A DNA stretch of 64,000 bases, from positions 47,454 to 111,453 of the forward strand of contig NZ_LXVX01000008.1 in assembly GCF_001650725.1 (NCBI RefSeq), read 5' to 3'. This document shows, piece after piece, positions 18,536 through 28,466 of the stretch. Numbering within the stretch: position 1 is the stretch's first letter; each line of letters starts with the position of its first letter. This stretch comes from Sphingobium sp. TCM1. GTDB lineage: Bacteria > Pseudomonadota > Alphaproteobacteria > Sphingomonadales > Sphingomonadaceae. A program made the translations under genes and the position numbers. Below the pieces are notes generated by a model that saw nothing but the letters and a program-made list of their open reading frames with translations, searched no databases and had not been told where the DNA came from.

Positions 18536-20695
18536 GTGCTGACGCAGGAGCAGATTGACCGATTGATCCACGGCCGCGAGGACGACCCCTTTGCTACGCT
18601 GGGCGTTCATCCGGCACAAAAGGGCTTCACGGCGTGCGTCCTGTTGCCGCAAGCAGTCCGAGTCACCGCGCAGACTTTGGCGGGAAAGGCAGTCGGCGCG
18701 TTGGAGCGCATCCATCCCGACGGGCTTTTCTTCGGCAGGGTATCAGTGCGCAAGCGCCAGCCGTTGCGCTATGTCGCCCACTATGACGATGGCGGCGACT
18801 ATGCGCTGATCGATCCCTATGGTTTTGGCCCGGTGCTGGGTCCGATGGACGATCATTATTTCGCCGAAGGATCGCACGGCCGGCTGTTTGACAAGCTGGG
18901 GGCCCATGTGATCGCGCATGAAGGCGCTACGGGCACGCATTTCGCGGTGTGGGCGCCCAATGCGAAGCGGGTGTCTGTCGTGGGCGACTTCAACCGCTGG
19001 GATGGTCGCCGTGGCCTGATGCGGCGTCGCGCGGATGCGGGCGTCTGGGAAATCTTCCTGCCTGACGTCGGGCCGGGCAGCGCGTATAAATATGAGATCA
19101 TCGGCGCCGATGGCGTCATGCTGCCGCTCAAGTCCGATCCTTTCGCCTTCAAGTCGGAGTTACGCCCATCGACCGCGTCGATCGTCGCAGCGCCGCTGGA
19201 TCATGTGTGGGGCGATGACGATCATGGCGATCATTGGCGCAAGGCTGACCCGCGCCGGGAACCGATTTCGATCTACGAAGTCCATGCAGGTTCCTGGCAA
19301 CGCGACGAGCAGGGCGAATTCCTCAGCTGGGACGAACTGGCGAAGCGTCTGATCCCCTATGTCGTCGGCATGGGCTTCACCCACATCGAGTTCCTGCCGA
19401 TCAGCGAATATCCCTATGATCCGAGCTGGGGTTATCAGACGCTGGGCCTCTACGCTCCGACGGCGCGCTTCGGTGATCCCGCCGGCTTCGCTCGCTTCGT
19501 GGACGGGGCCCATCGGGCGGGTGTGGGCGTCCTGCTCGACTGGGTGCCGGCGCATTTCCCGACCGACGAACATGGCCTCGCCAATTTCGACGGCACCGCG
19601 CTCTATGAACATGCCGATCCACGCAAGGGATTCCACCCCGACTGGAATACCGCCATTTACAATTTCGGCCGGCGCGAAGTGGCGCAGTTCCTGATCAACA
19701 ACGCCCTGTTCTGGGCGGAGCGCTATCATGTCGATGGCCTGCGCGTAGATGCGGTCGCCTCGATGCTGTATCTCGACTATTCGCGCAAGGCCGGGGAGTG
19801 GGTGCCCAACGACCATGGCGGGCGCGAGAATGTGGAGGCCGTCGCCTTCCTCCAGCAGATGAACAAGGCGCTTTACGGCACCCATGCCGGCGTGATGACC
19901 ATTGCGGAGGAATCGACCAGTTGGCCCGGCGTCTCGAAACCGGTTCACGGTGGCGGACTGGGCTTCGGTTTCAAATGGAATATGGGCTTCATGCACGATA
20001 CGTTGCGCTATCTGGAGCGCGACCCGGTGCATCGCGCGCATCATCATGACGACATCACCTTCGGCCTCATGTATGCGTTCAGCGAGAATTTCGTGCTGGC
20101 GCTCAGCCATGACGAAGTCGTGCACGGCAAGGCTTCGCTGCTGCACAAGATGGCGGGCGACGACTGGCAGAAATTTGCGACTTTGCGCGCCTATTATGGC
20201 CTGATGTGGGGCTATCCGGGCAAGAAGCTTCTATTCATGGGGCAGGAATTCGCTCAGCGGGCTGAGTGGAACGAGGCTGCGGCGCTCGACTGGCACTTGC
20301 TGGACCATGCGCCGCATCGGGGGGTGCAGCAGTTGCTGGGCGATCTCAACCGCCTGTACCGTAGCCGGGCCGCTCTGCACGCGCGCGATTGCGAAGCGGA
20401 AGGGTTCGAATGGGTGCTGGTAGACGCGGCGGCGGATTCGGTGTTCGCCTGGGTGCGTCGCGCGCCGGGCGCCATGCCAATCGTCGTCATCAGCCATTTC
20501 ACCCCTGTGATGCGGCACGCCTATCGGATGCGGCTGCCATCGGGGGGACGCTGGCGAGAGATATTGAACAGTGATGCAGCCGACTATGGCGGCAGCGGCG
20601 CTGGCAATATGGGGGCGGTCAGGGCCGACGAGGAAGGCTGGGCGAACATCACCATCCCGCCCTTCGCAACCTTGATGCTGGAACTGGATTATTGA
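18536..20695 (+). CDS. glgB: 1,4-alpha-glucan branching enzyme
   Basis: This enzyme of about 719 residues has N-terminal CBM48-type modules ([20 protein letters not shown]) and a GH13 barrel. The catalytic Asp is in [12 protein letters not shown], the Glu in [13 protein letters not shown], and [12 protein letters not shown] follows. It introduces alpha-1,6 branches. No ATG starts the frame. GTG 18536, 19 bases after the glgP stop with GGAGG upstream (spacing somewhat long at 13 bases), gives the expected N terminus [16 protein letters not shown]. It is followed by glgC. Confidence 0.95.
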   Translation: MLTQEQIDRLIHGREDDPFATLGVHPAQKGFTACVLLPQAVRVTAQTLAGKAVGALERIHPDGLFFGRVSVRKRQPLRYVAHYDDGGDYALIDPYGFGPVLGPMDDHYFAEGSHGRLFDKLGAHVIAHEGATGTHFAVWAPNAKRVSVVGDFNRWDGRRGLMRRRADAGVWEIFLPDVGPGSAYKYEIIGADGVMLPLKSDPFAFKSELRPSTASIVAAPLDHVWGDDDHGDHWRKADPRREPISIYEVHAGSWQRDEQGEFLSWDELAKRLIPYVVGMGFTHIEFLPISEYPYDPSWGYQTLGLYAPTARFGDPAGFARFVDGAHRAGVGVLLDWVPAHFPTDEHGLANFDGTALYEHADPRKGFHPDWNTAIYNFGRREVAQFLINNALFWAERYHVDGLRVDAVASMLYLDYSRKAGEWVPNDHGGRENVEAVAFLQQMNKALYGTHAGVMTIAEESTSWPGVSKPVHGGGLGFGFKWNMGFMHDTLRYLERDPVHRAHHHDDITFGLMYAFSENFVLALSHDEVVHGKASLLHKMAGDDWQKFATLRAYYGLMWGYPGKKLLFMGQEFAQRAEWNEAAALDWHLLDHAPHRGVQQLLGDLNRLYRSRAALHARDCEAEGFEWVLVDAAADSVFAWVRRAPGAMPIVVISHFTPVMRHAYRMRLPSGGRWREILNSDAADYGGSGAGNMGAVRADEEGWANITIPPFATLMLELDY

Positions 20696-20745
20696 ACACC
20701 GACGGGCGCGTGCAGGCGACGAGCGGGCAGATAAGGAGAGGCCCA

Positions 20746-22005
20746 ATGCAGACAAAATATCAGCCGATCGCACGCGACGCCATGGCCTATGTTCTGGCCG
20801 GGGGGCGCGGCAGTCGGCTGGCTGAACTGACGGACAGGCGCGCCAAGCCGGCCGTCCATTTCGGCGGCAAGGCGCGGATCATCGACTTCGCCCTGTCCAA
20901 TGCGCTCAACAGCGGCATTCGCCGCATCGGCGTGGCGACCCAATATAAGGCGCATTCGCTGATCCGGCATCTGCAACGTGGCTGGAATTTCCTGCGGCCC
21001 GAGCGCAACGAGAGTTTCGATATATTGCCGGCCAGCCAGCGCATTTCCGAAAGCCAGTGGTATGAGGGCACGGCGGACGCCGTGTTCCAGAATATCGACA
21101 TCATCGAAAGCTACGCGCCCGAATATATGGTCATCCTGGCGGGCGACCATGTCTACAAGATGGACTATGAACTGATGCTCCAGCAGCATGTCGATAGTGG
21201 CGCGGACGTCACCGTCGGCTGCCTGGAGGTGCCCCGCAAGGAGGCGAGCGGCTTCGGCGTCATGCATGTCGATGAAAATGACATCATCACCGACTTTGTC
21301 GAAAAGCCGAAAAATCCGCCCGCCATTCCGGGCCAGCCCGACATGGCGCTCGCGTCGATGGGCATTTATGTCTTTCGCACCCGCTTCCTGATCGCGCAGC
21401 TTTTGCGCGATGCCGACGAGAAGGACAGCAAGCGCGATTTTGGCGGCGACATCATCCCCTACATCGTCAAGCACGGGAAAGCCGTGGCGCACCGCTTTTC
21501 CAGCAGCTGCGTGCGTGCGGAAAGCGAACTGGTCCCCTATTGGCGCGACGTCGGGACGATCGACGCATATTGGCAGGCCAATATCGACTTGACCGACGTC
21601 GTCCCCTCGCTCGACCTCTATGACCGCAGCTGGCCGCTATGGACCTATTCGGAGGTCACGCCGCCCGCCAAGTTCGTGCATAATGAGGATGGCCGGCGCG
21701 GTTCTGCGACCTCTTCACTGGTCGCGGGCGGCTGCATCGTCTCCGGCTCCTCCCTGCACCGCAGCCTGCTCTTTTCCGGCGTGCGGACGCACAGCTTTTC
21801 GTCCGTCACCGAAAGCATCATCATGCCCGACTGCGAGATCGGTCGCGGCGCGCGGCTGCACAAATGCGTCGTCGACTCCGGCATCGTTATTCCCCCAGGC
21901 CTCATCATCGGCGAACATCCTGAGCATGATTCGCAGCGTTTTCGCCGTACCGACAATGGCGTCTGCCTGGTGACGCAGCCAATGATCGACCGGCTGGTCG
22001 GCTGA
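20746..22005 (+). CDS. glgC: Glucose-1-phosphate adenylyltransferase
   Basis: This 419-residue nucleotidyltransferase has [36 protein letters not shown], the GDHVYKMDY metal site, and a C-terminal left-handed beta-helix regulatory domain. It makes ADP-glucose, the committed donor for glycogen. ATG 20746 follows AGGAGAGG. A TTG-started upstream extension to 20692 is not needed. It lies between glgB and glgA. Confidence 0.97.
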   Translation: MQTKYQPIARDAMAYVLAGGRGSRLAELTDRRAKPAVHFGGKARIIDFALSNALNSGIRRIGVATQYKAHSLIRHLQRGWNFLRPERNESFDILPASQRISESQWYEGTADAVFQNIDIIESYAPEYMVILAGDHVYKMDYELMLQQHVDSGADVTVGCLEVPRKEASGFGVMHVDENDIITDFVEKPKNPPAIPGQPDMALASMGIYVFRTRFLIAQLLRDADEKDSKRDFGGDIIPYIVKHGKAVAHRFSSSCVRAESELVPYWRDVGTIDAYWQANIDLTDVVPSLDLYDRSWPLWTYSEVTPPAKFVHNEDGRRGSATSSLVAGGCIVSGSSLHRSLLFSGVRTHSFSSVTESIIMPDCEIGRGARLHKCVVDSGIVIPPGLIIGEHPEHDSQRFRRTDNGVCLVTQPMIDRLVG

Positions 22006-22019
22006 CAGGGGACGACATC

Positions 22020-23468
22020 GTGTCGATGAAACTGCTGTCGGTCGCGTCCGAAATCTATCCGCTCATCAAGACTGGCGGGCTTGCCGATGTCGTTGGCGCG
22101 TTGCCCGGCGCGTTGGAGGCGGAGGGTGTCGTCACCCGGACGCTGGTTCCTGGCTATCCCTCTGTCATCGCCCGGCTTGGCAAGGCGAAGGTGGTGCGTC
22201 GCTATGATGCGCTGTTCGGCGCGCCAGCGACGGTCCTTGCCGCCAGCGTCGGCGGTCTGGACCTGCTGGTGCTGGACGCGCCTTCCTTCTTCGCGCGGGA
22301 GGGCGGGCCCTATGGTGACCATGGCGGCAATGACTGGACCGACAATTGGCGCCGCTTCGCCGCCCTGTCGCGAGTCGGGGCGGACATTGCCGAAGGCGCG
22401 CTCAAGGGGTGGCGGCCGGACATCGTGCATGTGCATGACTGGCAGGCGGCGATGACCGCAGCCTATATGCGCTTCGGCGCGGCCCATGCGGTGCCCAAGA
22501 TCGTGACGATCCACAACTTGGCATTTCAGGGGCGGTTCGGGGCGGATGTCTTCGCCGGCCTGGGCCTGCCGCCCGAAGCCTGGGGCGTCGATGGAGTCGA
22601 ATATTATGGCGGCATTGGCTATCTGAAGGCAGGGCTGGTGTCTGCCGAGGCGATCACGACCGTCAGCCCCACCTATGCGCAGGAAATCCGGTCCCCGGTT
22701 CATGGCATGGGGCTGGACGGCCTGATCAATGGGCGGGTCGACCGGCTGCATGGCATATTGAACGGGGTCGATACCGACATCTGGAACCCCGCTGACGATC
22801 CCTTGATCGCCAGGAGTTATGGCGCTCGGGCGTTGTCTGCCCGAGCCGTGAACCGCCGCGCGCTCGAAAATCGTTTCGGACTGGAGCAGGATGGCGCGCC
22901 GCTATTCATCATCGTCAGCCGCCTGACCTGGCAGAAGGGAATGGACCTGATGATCGGCGCGATCGACCATCTGATCGGGTTGGGCGGCAAGCTGGCGCTT
23001 CTTGGATCGGGCGACCATCCGCTGGAAGGCGCCTTCCTGGGCGCCGCCGACCGATATCGCGGGCGGGTGGGCGTGCAGATCGGCTATGACGAGCCGCTGT
23101 CCCACCTGATGCAGGCGGGCGGCGACGCCATCCTTATCCCTTCGCGCTTCGAACCCTGCGGCCTCACCCAGTTATACGGGTTGCGCTATGGCTGCCTGCC
23201 GGTCGTGGCGCGCGTTGGTGGCCTTGCTGATACGGTGATCGACGCCAATGAAGCGGCGGTGAGCGCAGGCGCGGCCACGGGCGTCATGTTCGCGCCGTCA
23301 GATCCGCTGGCGCTCCATGGCGCGATCGCGCGGACAATCGAACTGCACCGCGACAAGCCCGTTTGGCAGGCGATGCAGCGCGCCGCGATGCGCAGCGACG
23401 TGTCCTGGCGGCATAGCGCAACGCGTTATGCCGCGCTCTACCGGATGCTGCTGGCGGAAGCGGTGTGA
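22020..23468 (+). CDS. glgA: Glycogen synthase (ADP-glucose type)
   Basis: This GT5 enzyme of about 482 residues has the ADP-glucose-binding motif KTGGLADVVGALP at the N terminus, TIHNLAFQG, the central SRLTWQKGMDL, and the C-terminal PSRFEPCGLTQLYGLRYG with the catalytic E-x7-E-type region. It elongates alpha-1,4-glucan. GTG 22020 is placed well after AGGGGA; ATG 22026 is an alternative. Its stop overlaps the glgX start (GTGA). Confidence 0.96.
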   Translation: MSMKLLSVASEIYPLIKTGGLADVVGALPGALEAEGVVTRTLVPGYPSVIARLGKAKVVRRYDALFGAPATVLAASVGGLDLLVLDAPSFFAREGGPYGDHGGNDWTDNWRRFAALSRVGADIAEGALKGWRPDIVHVHDWQAAMTAAYMRFGAAHAVPKIVTIHNLAFQGRFGADVFAGLGLPPEAWGVDGVEYYGGIGYLKAGLVSAEAITTVSPTYAQEIRSPVHGMGLDGLINGRVDRLHGILNGVDTDIWNPADDPLIARSYGARALSARAVNRRALENRFGLEQDGAPLFIIVSRLTWQKGMDLMIGAIDHLIGLGGKLALLGSGDHPLEGAFLGAADRYRGRVGVQIGYDEPLSHLMQAGGDAILIPSRFEPCGLTQLYGLRYGCLPVVARVGGLADTVIDANEAAVSAGAATGVMFAPSDPLALHGAIARTIELHRDKPVWQAMQRAAMRSDVSWRHSATRYAALYRMLLAEAV

Positions 23469-25345
23469 CCGTGCGGCCGGGCGCGCCTCAGCTGTCATCG
23501 GCAGGCGCACGCTTTGCCGTCTGGTCGCCCGATGCGTCGCAGCTCTGGCTCTGCCTGTTCGATCGCGAAGATCGGGAAGTCAGGCTGCCGATGGTTCGCC
23601 AAGGCGACGGTCTGTGGCGTATCGATGCACCGGGGGTTGGCGCGGGCGCCCGCTATGGCCTTCGTGCAGATGGCCCTTATGATCCCAATGCGGGCTTCTG
23701 GTTCGATCCAGACAAACTGCTACTCGATCCTTATGCGACCGCTATAGACCGCGCGTTCGTCTATGATCCGGCGCTCGCCGCGCCGCGCGGGCAGGGCAGG
23801 GACACCGCGCCGCTAATGTCGAAGGGCGTGCTGGAGTCGCCTTTACCACGACTGGCGAGACAACCGCCGCGTTTCACCCCGGGTGGGCTGATCTACGAAC
23901 TCCATGTGCGCGGTTTCACCATGCTGCAGCCCGACGTGCCGGAGGAACAGCGCGGAACCATTGCCGCACTCGCCGATCCCGCGGTCATCGCGCACCTCAA
24001 GGCGCTGCGTGTCTCCGCCGTGGAACTGATGCCGATCAACGCCTGGATCGACGAGCGCCATCTGGGCCCGCTCGGCCTCACCAACTATTGGGGCTATAAT
24101 CCGGTCAGCTGGTTCGCGATCGACCCGCGCCTGGCGCCGGGCGGCCTTGCCGACTTGCGGGCTACGGTGACGGCGCTGCATCAGGCGGGGATCGGCGTAA
24201 TCATCGACATGGTCTATAATCACGACGGCGAAAGCGACATCTCCGGGCCGACGCTTTCATTGCGTGGGCTCGATGCACGCGGCTATTTCCGGCACGAGCC
24301 GGACGGTCGGCTGATCAACGACACCGGTACAGGTAACAGCATCGCCTGCAATGCGCCGCTCGTCCGTGCGCTGATCCTGGACTCGCTGCGCCATTTCGTG
24401 ACCGAGGCCGGGGTGGATGGTTTCCGTTTCGATCTGGGGCCGGCGCTGGGCCGGCTGCCGGACGGTTTCGATCCCCGCGCGCCGCTGCTGGAGGACATGC
24501 GCGCCGATCCGGTGCTGGCCGACCGGGTGATGATCGCCGAACCATGGGATATCGGGCCGGGCGGCTATCAACTTGGCCGCTTTGGCGAAGGGTGGCTGGA
24601 GTGGAACGATCGCTATCGGGACGACGTGCGCCGCTTCTGGCGCGGGGATGCGTCGACGCTTGGCGCGCTGGCAACGCGACTGGCGGGATCATCGGATATT
24701 TTCAGGGAGGGCGAGACGCGCAGCGTGAACTTCCTCGCTGCGCATGACGGCTTCACCCTGGCGGACATGGTGGCTTATGCACATCGCCATAACGAAGCCA
24801 ATGGCGAGCAGAATCGCGATGGTCATGGCGAGAATTTCAGCTGGAACAATGGAGTCGAGGGACCGAGCGAGGATGCCGCCGTGCAACTGGCGCGGCGGTG
24901 CGACATAAAGGCGCTGCTTGCCACGCTCTTCTGTTCCCGCGGGACGATCATGCTGACGGCGGGCGATGAATTCGGTCGCAGCCAGCAGGGGAACAATAAT
25001 GCCTATGCCCAGGACAATGCGATCAGCTGGGTCGACTGGACCGGACGGGACACCGACCTGGAGGCCCATGCCTTCGCCCTTGCGGCGTTGCGCGGGTCCA
25101 GTCCGGAATTGCACGGGACGGCGCAACTCGCTGACGGAGACGTGGAGTGGCTGGACGAACGGGGACATGCGATGACCGTCGGCCAGTGGGAAGACCCGCA
25201 GCGCCGCCGGATCGCGCTGCGCCACCGGTCGAGCGGCTTTGCCGTCTGCATCAACGGAAGCGGCGAGGAATGCCGGTTCCTGTTGCCCGAAGGAGAGATG
25301 CTGGTTCCGCCCCGCGCCGTGGCCATCAGTCCACCGGCACGCTGA
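23465..25345 (+). CDS. glgX: Glycogen debranching enzyme GlgX
   Basis: This 626-residue GH13 enzyme has an N-terminal CBM48 (ARFAVWSPDASQLWLCLFD), the ELHVRGFTM strand of GlgX, the catalytic Asp in DGFRFDLGPALG, the Glu in VMIAEPWDIGPGGYQ, and the third region NFLAAHDGFTLADMV. It removes short side chains from phosphorylase-limited glycogen and so partners glgP. GTG 23465 overlaps the glgA stop by four bases. The 3' end overlaps the convergent Nudix gene by 20 bp. Confidence 0.95.
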   Translation: MTVRPGAPQLSSAGARFAVWSPDASQLWLCLFDREDREVRLPMVRQGDGLWRIDAPGVGAGARYGLRADGPYDPNAGFWFDPDKLLLDPYATAIDRAFVYDPALAAPRGQGRDTAPLMSKGVLESPLPRLARQPPRFTPGGLIYELHVRGFTMLQPDVPEEQRGTIAALADPAVIAHLKALRVSAVELMPINAWIDERHLGPLGLTNYWGYNPVSWFAIDPRLAPGGLADLRATVTALHQAGIGVIIDMVYNHDGESDISGPTLSLRGLDARGYFRHEPDGRLINDTGTGNSIACNAPLVRALILDSLRHFVTEAGVDGFRFDLGPALGRLPDGFDPRAPLLEDMRADPVLADRVMIAEPWDIGPGGYQLGRFGEGWLEWNDRYRDDVRRFWRGDASTLGALATRLAGSSDIFREGETRSVNFLAAHDGFTLADMVAYAHRHNEANGEQNRDGHGENFSWNNGVEGPSEDAAVQLARRCDIKALLATLFCSRGTIMLTAGDEFGRSQQGNNNAYAQDNAISWVDWTGRDTDLEAHAFALAALRGSSPELHGTAQLADGDVEWLDERGHAMTVGQWEDPQRRRIALRHRSSGFAVCINGSGEECRFLLPEGEMLVPPRAVAISPPAR

Positions 25346-25895
25346 ACAGGTCCGGCCGGCGCAGACGGAGCGCCATAAGCAGGATGGCGAGCTTGCCATC
25401 CGTCAGTTCCCGGCGCACCATCATGGTCCAGAGCGTGTCAAGAGAAGGTTCATGGACGGTGATATTCTCCTGCTCGTCGGGAAGACCACCGCCCGTTTCG
25501 ATGCGGTCCTGCGCTCGGTACGCCGCCAGAAAATAGTCGATCCTCTCGGTAACGACGCTGGGTATGCTCCAGATCTGACCGACATGAACGAGATCGCCCA
25601 GGCGCACGCCCGCTTCCTCCATCGCTTCGCGGCGCGCGCATCGTTCCGCTTCCTCGTCGATCAGGCCGGCGATGGCCTCCATCATGTCGGGCAGGCCGGC
25701 CAAGGTCACGGGTGCGCGCGGCATGGAAACGGTCAGGGCGACACGCCGCTCCGGATCATAGGGCAGTACTGCGATGGCGGGACGCATTTCGACGACATGA
25801 CGCTCGAACTCGTCGCCGCTTTCGGCGCGAACATGGGCCATGCGCAGGTTCAGCCAGTCTTCGTAGATCAGCCGTGTCGACAGGATTTTCGTCAT
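25326..25895 (-). CDS. Nudix hydrolase (ADP-sugar/NDP-sugar pyrophosphatase-like)
   Basis: This protein of about 189 residues has a Nudix helix, REAMEEAGV, preceded by AGLIDEEAERCAR. Relative to the consensus GX5EX7REUXEEXGU, the loop before RE is two residues shorter, though acidic residues are kept. The N-terminal strand region (YEDWLNLRMAHVRAESG) and the tail resemble the ADP-ribose/GDP-mannose pyrophosphatase branch. ATG 25895 follows GGAGAA. It is convergent with glgX, so it could hydrolyse ADP-glucose or a related nucleotide, but that is inference from neighbourhood. Confidence 0.87.
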   Translation of the reverse strand: MTKILSTRLIYEDWLNLRMAHVRAESGDEFERHVVEMRPAIAVLPYDPERRVALTVSMPRAPVTLAGLPDMMEAIAGLIDEEAERCARREAMEEAGVRLGDLVHVGQIWSIPSVVTERIDYFLAAYRAQDRIETGGGLPDEQENITVHEPSLDTLWTMMVRRELTDGKLAILLMALRLRRPDLFSVPVD

Positions 25896-26509
25896 GGGTT
25901 CTCCGGTTGCGGATGCGCCAGGCAAGTGGTCCGATTCTGACATTCGATAGCATTCGAAGCCAAGTTGCATTCGAATGCCAGACTCTTTCAGGGCCATTAG
26001 AAATTATGAATTCTAATGGATTTTACGATTTAGACATTTGCAGACCCATCCCAGGCGCCAAGGCGACGCAAATGTCAATCAATCCACCAGGACAGCAAGG
26101 GCCAAGGCCACGCGGTGAGCGATCACTACCAGGCCATTGTCCATGCCCTACCCAATCTGGCTAGTGCATGGCTGTTGGGACCATGTGCGATGATCCTTGG
26201 GATTAGGGGGGCTGTTGTCTGACCGGGCAGGATTGGACCAAGGCTTGCTTTTCCTGACCCGACCCGGGATTTCGAGGGCGAAATGCTGGAGCCCTGGAGG
26301 CGCGAGCAGGGGGATAAGCGGAAAATCCTGCGAAATAAGGCGTGCCTGTTCGATCTTGGGCAGCGGCACTGGCAGGGAGGCGTCTCCTTTAAGCAGTCGC
26401 CATACTCCGCTTGAGCGATGCGGTAACTCATCTGCCCAAATCGCTTCTCCCCGAACCTCGCCTACTGTGTCGCTGAGACGGAAAGCGTCGAGGGGCAAGG
26501 AGCACCGAG
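25896..26509. other. Intergenic region between the Nudix gene and rfbF
   Basis: Apart from the palindrome cluster at 25941-26019, I see no convincing gene in these 614 bases. Frames here lack ribosome-binding sites and family features. The last 100 or so bases must hold the promoter of the rfbF operon; AAGGAG stands before ATG 26510. Confidence 0.6.
25941..26019. promoter_or_regulatory. Cluster of palindromes upstream of the Nudix gene
   Basis: CATTCGA occurs at 25941, 25951 and 25968. The last lies inside a perfect palindrome GCATTCGAATGC (25967-25978). Just beyond is a second dyad with 9-bp perfect arms, CCATTAGAA (25994-26002) and TTCTAATGG (26011-26019), around an 8-base spacer. All lie 46-124 bases before the Nudix start codon. 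They look like regulator-binding sites. No cognate regulator is adjacent. Confidence 0.5.
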
Positions 26510-27325
26510 ATGAAGATTGTGCTGTTGGCGGGCGGACTGGGATCGCGTCTCGCGGAAGAGACAGTTCGCGTCCCCAAACCCATGGTCGAGGTCGGCGGCA
26601 AGCCGATCATCCTCCATGTCATGGACATCTACGCACGTCATGGTTTTACCGACTTCGTCGTCGCGTGCGGTTACAAAATGATGCTGATGAAGAAGTTCTT
26701 CCACGACCTTCATTTCATGAACAATGACTTCACCATCAAGGTCGGAAACGGCCAGATCGCATTGCGACAATGCCGGTCGGTGGACTGGAACATATCAGTG
26801 GTGGATACAGGCGAACTGACCATGACCGGCGGTCGCCTGCTGCGCCTGCGCGAATGGCTGGAAAACGACACGTTCATGGTGACCTATTCCGATGGCGTGG
26901 GCGATGTCGATATCGGCAAGCTGCTGGAGTTTCACAAATCCCATGGCGGGTTGGCGACGGTGACCGCGGTTCAGCCGCCGGCGCGGTTCGGCAATCTGGA
27001 ACTGGATGGTCCGCGCGTCGTAGAGTTCACCGAGAAGGTCCGCAAGCATGAAACCTGGATCAACGGCGGCTTCTTCATCTTCGAACCTGGCGTACTCGAC
27101 TATCTGAGCGGCGATGAGGAACCGCTGGAGCAGGCGCCGCTGGCGCGGCTCGCGGCCGATGGCGAACTTTTCGCCTACAAACATACCGGCTTCTGGCATC
27201 CGATGGATACCGTCCGGGACCGCGATCACCTCAATCAGCTTTGTGCGGCCGCTTCGCCGCCGTGGCTCCCCAATGTGCAGCGGCCCGTCGCTTCCGCGTT
27301 TGAAAGGGTAAGCGCTGATGCCTGA
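26510..27325 (+). CDS. rfbF: Glucose-1-phosphate cytidylyltransferase
   Basis: This 271-residue nucleotidyltransferase has MKIVLLAGGLGSRLAEE, PKPMVEVGGKPIILHVMD, YSDGVGDVDIGKL (metal-binding Asp), ETWINGGFFIFEPG and the C-terminal GFWHPMDTVRDRDHL typical of RfbF. It makes CDP-glucose from CTP and glucose-1-phosphate. It opens the CDP-deoxysugar operon and overlaps rfbG by eight bases. AAGGAG precedes the ATG. Confidence 0.95.
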   Translation: MKIVLLAGGLGSRLAEETVRVPKPMVEVGGKPIILHVMDIYARHGFTDFVVACGYKMMLMKKFFHDLHFMNNDFTIKVGNGQIALRQCRSVDWNISVVDTGELTMTGGRLLRLREWLENDTFMVTYSDGVGDVDIGKLLEFHKSHGGLATVTAVQPPARFGNLELDGPRVVEFTEKVRKHETWINGGFFIFEPGVLDYLSGDEEPLEQAPLARLAADGELFAYKHTGFWHPMDTVRDRDHLNQLCAAASPPWLPNVQRPVASAFERVSADA

Positions 27326-28466
27326 TCAGCGGTTCGACGAAGAGCGGCTGAGCCGTGCGCTCGCCGGTCGCAAGATTCTCTTGACCGGACATACCGGATT
27401 CAAGGGCGGCTGGCTTGCGTTGTGGCTCCGGCGGCTGGGCGCCGACACTACCGCGGTCGCACTACCCCCGTGCGACCGCGGACCCAGCTTGTTCAACGCC
27501 ATCGGTGTCGATGGCCTGGTCGACCATCGCTTGTGCGACATACGCGATGAGGCGGCCTTCCTGCGCACGGTTGAGGACGTCAATCCCGATCTGGTAATCC
27601 ATATGGCGGCGCAGGCGCTGGTCCGTCCTTCCTATGTGTCGCCGATCGAGACGTTCCAGACCAATGTCGTGGGCACGGCGGTTGTGCTGGATGCGGCAAG
27701 GCGTTTCCGATCGCTCAAGGGCGTCATCGTTGTGACGAGCGACAAATGTTACGAAAATCAGGGCTGGCACTGGGGATATCGCGAAACCGACCGGCTGGGC
27801 GGCGCCGATCCCTATAGCGCATCCAAGGGCTGTACCGAACTGGTGGTCGAAGCCTATCGCCATTCCTTTTTCCGCGAGTCTGACAGTCCCGTGCTGGCAT
27901 CGGTCCGTGCGGGGAACGTCTTTGGCGGCGGCGACTGGAGCGTGGACCGGCTGGTGCCCGACATCATCCGCGCGGTTGAGGCGGGCAAGCCCGTCCAGAT
28001 ACGCAATCCCGCCAGCGTGCGTCCCTGGCAGCACGTACTTGAACCGCTGGCCGGCTATCTGATGCTGGCGGCCCGGATGGCCGACGGGGACCGCAGCGTA
28101 GAGGGCGCCTGGAATTTCGGGCCTGATGCCGAAGCGACCGTCGATGTGGCTACGCTTGCGGCGCTGGTCGAAACTGCGTGGGGCAAGGGCGCGCCGACCT
28201 TCATGTTCGGTGATCCGGGGCAGTCGCCCCCCGAAGCGGCGATCCTGCGCCTCGACAGCAGCAAGGCGCGCGAGAGGCTGGGCTGGCGGCCCCATCTGGC
28301 GCTCGCCGACGCTGTCGCGCTGACGGTGGAGTGGTATCGCGCTGCACTGGCGGGCCAGGCTGATCTTCGTCTGCTGAGCGAGCGGCAGATCGCCCGCTAC
28401 GCGCTAGGCGTGCGTCCGGCGACGCCGCCGCAATTTGATCCGGTTTTTCGGGAGGCAGTCGCATGA
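27318..28466 (+). CDS. rfbG: CDP-glucose 4,6-dehydratase
   Basis: This 382-residue extended SDR has the NAD motif LTGHTGFKGGWLALWLRRL, the catalytic segment VTSDKCYENQGWHWGYRE, and the active-site YSASKGCTELVVEAYR (YxxxK present). It converts CDP-glucose to CDP-4-keto-6-deoxyglucose. It lies between rfbF and the RfbH-like gene, overlapping both. Confidence 0.95.
   Translation: MPDQRFDEERLSRALAGRKILLTGHTGFKGGWLALWLRRLGADTTAVALPPCDRGPSLFNAIGVDGLVDHRLCDIRDEAAFLRTVEDVNPDLVIHMAAQALVRPSYVSPIETFQTNVVGTAVVLDAARRFRSLKGVIVVTSDKCYENQGWHWGYRETDRLGGADPYSASKGCTELVVEAYRHSFFRESDSPVLASVRAGNVFGGGDWSVDRLVPDIIRAVEAGKPVQIRNPASVRPWQHVLEPLAGYLMLAARMADGDRSVEGAWNFGPDAEATVDVATLAALVETAWGKGAPTFMFGDPGQSPPEAAILRLDSSKARERLGWRPHLALADAVALTVEWYRAALAGQADLRLLSERQIARYALGVRPATPPQFDPVFREAVA

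Noticed and set aside
26148..26498. TTG-started 116-codon minus-strand frame before rfbF
   Set aside because: No ribosome-binding site, biased composition and no recognised domain; it would also cover the promoter region of rfbF.
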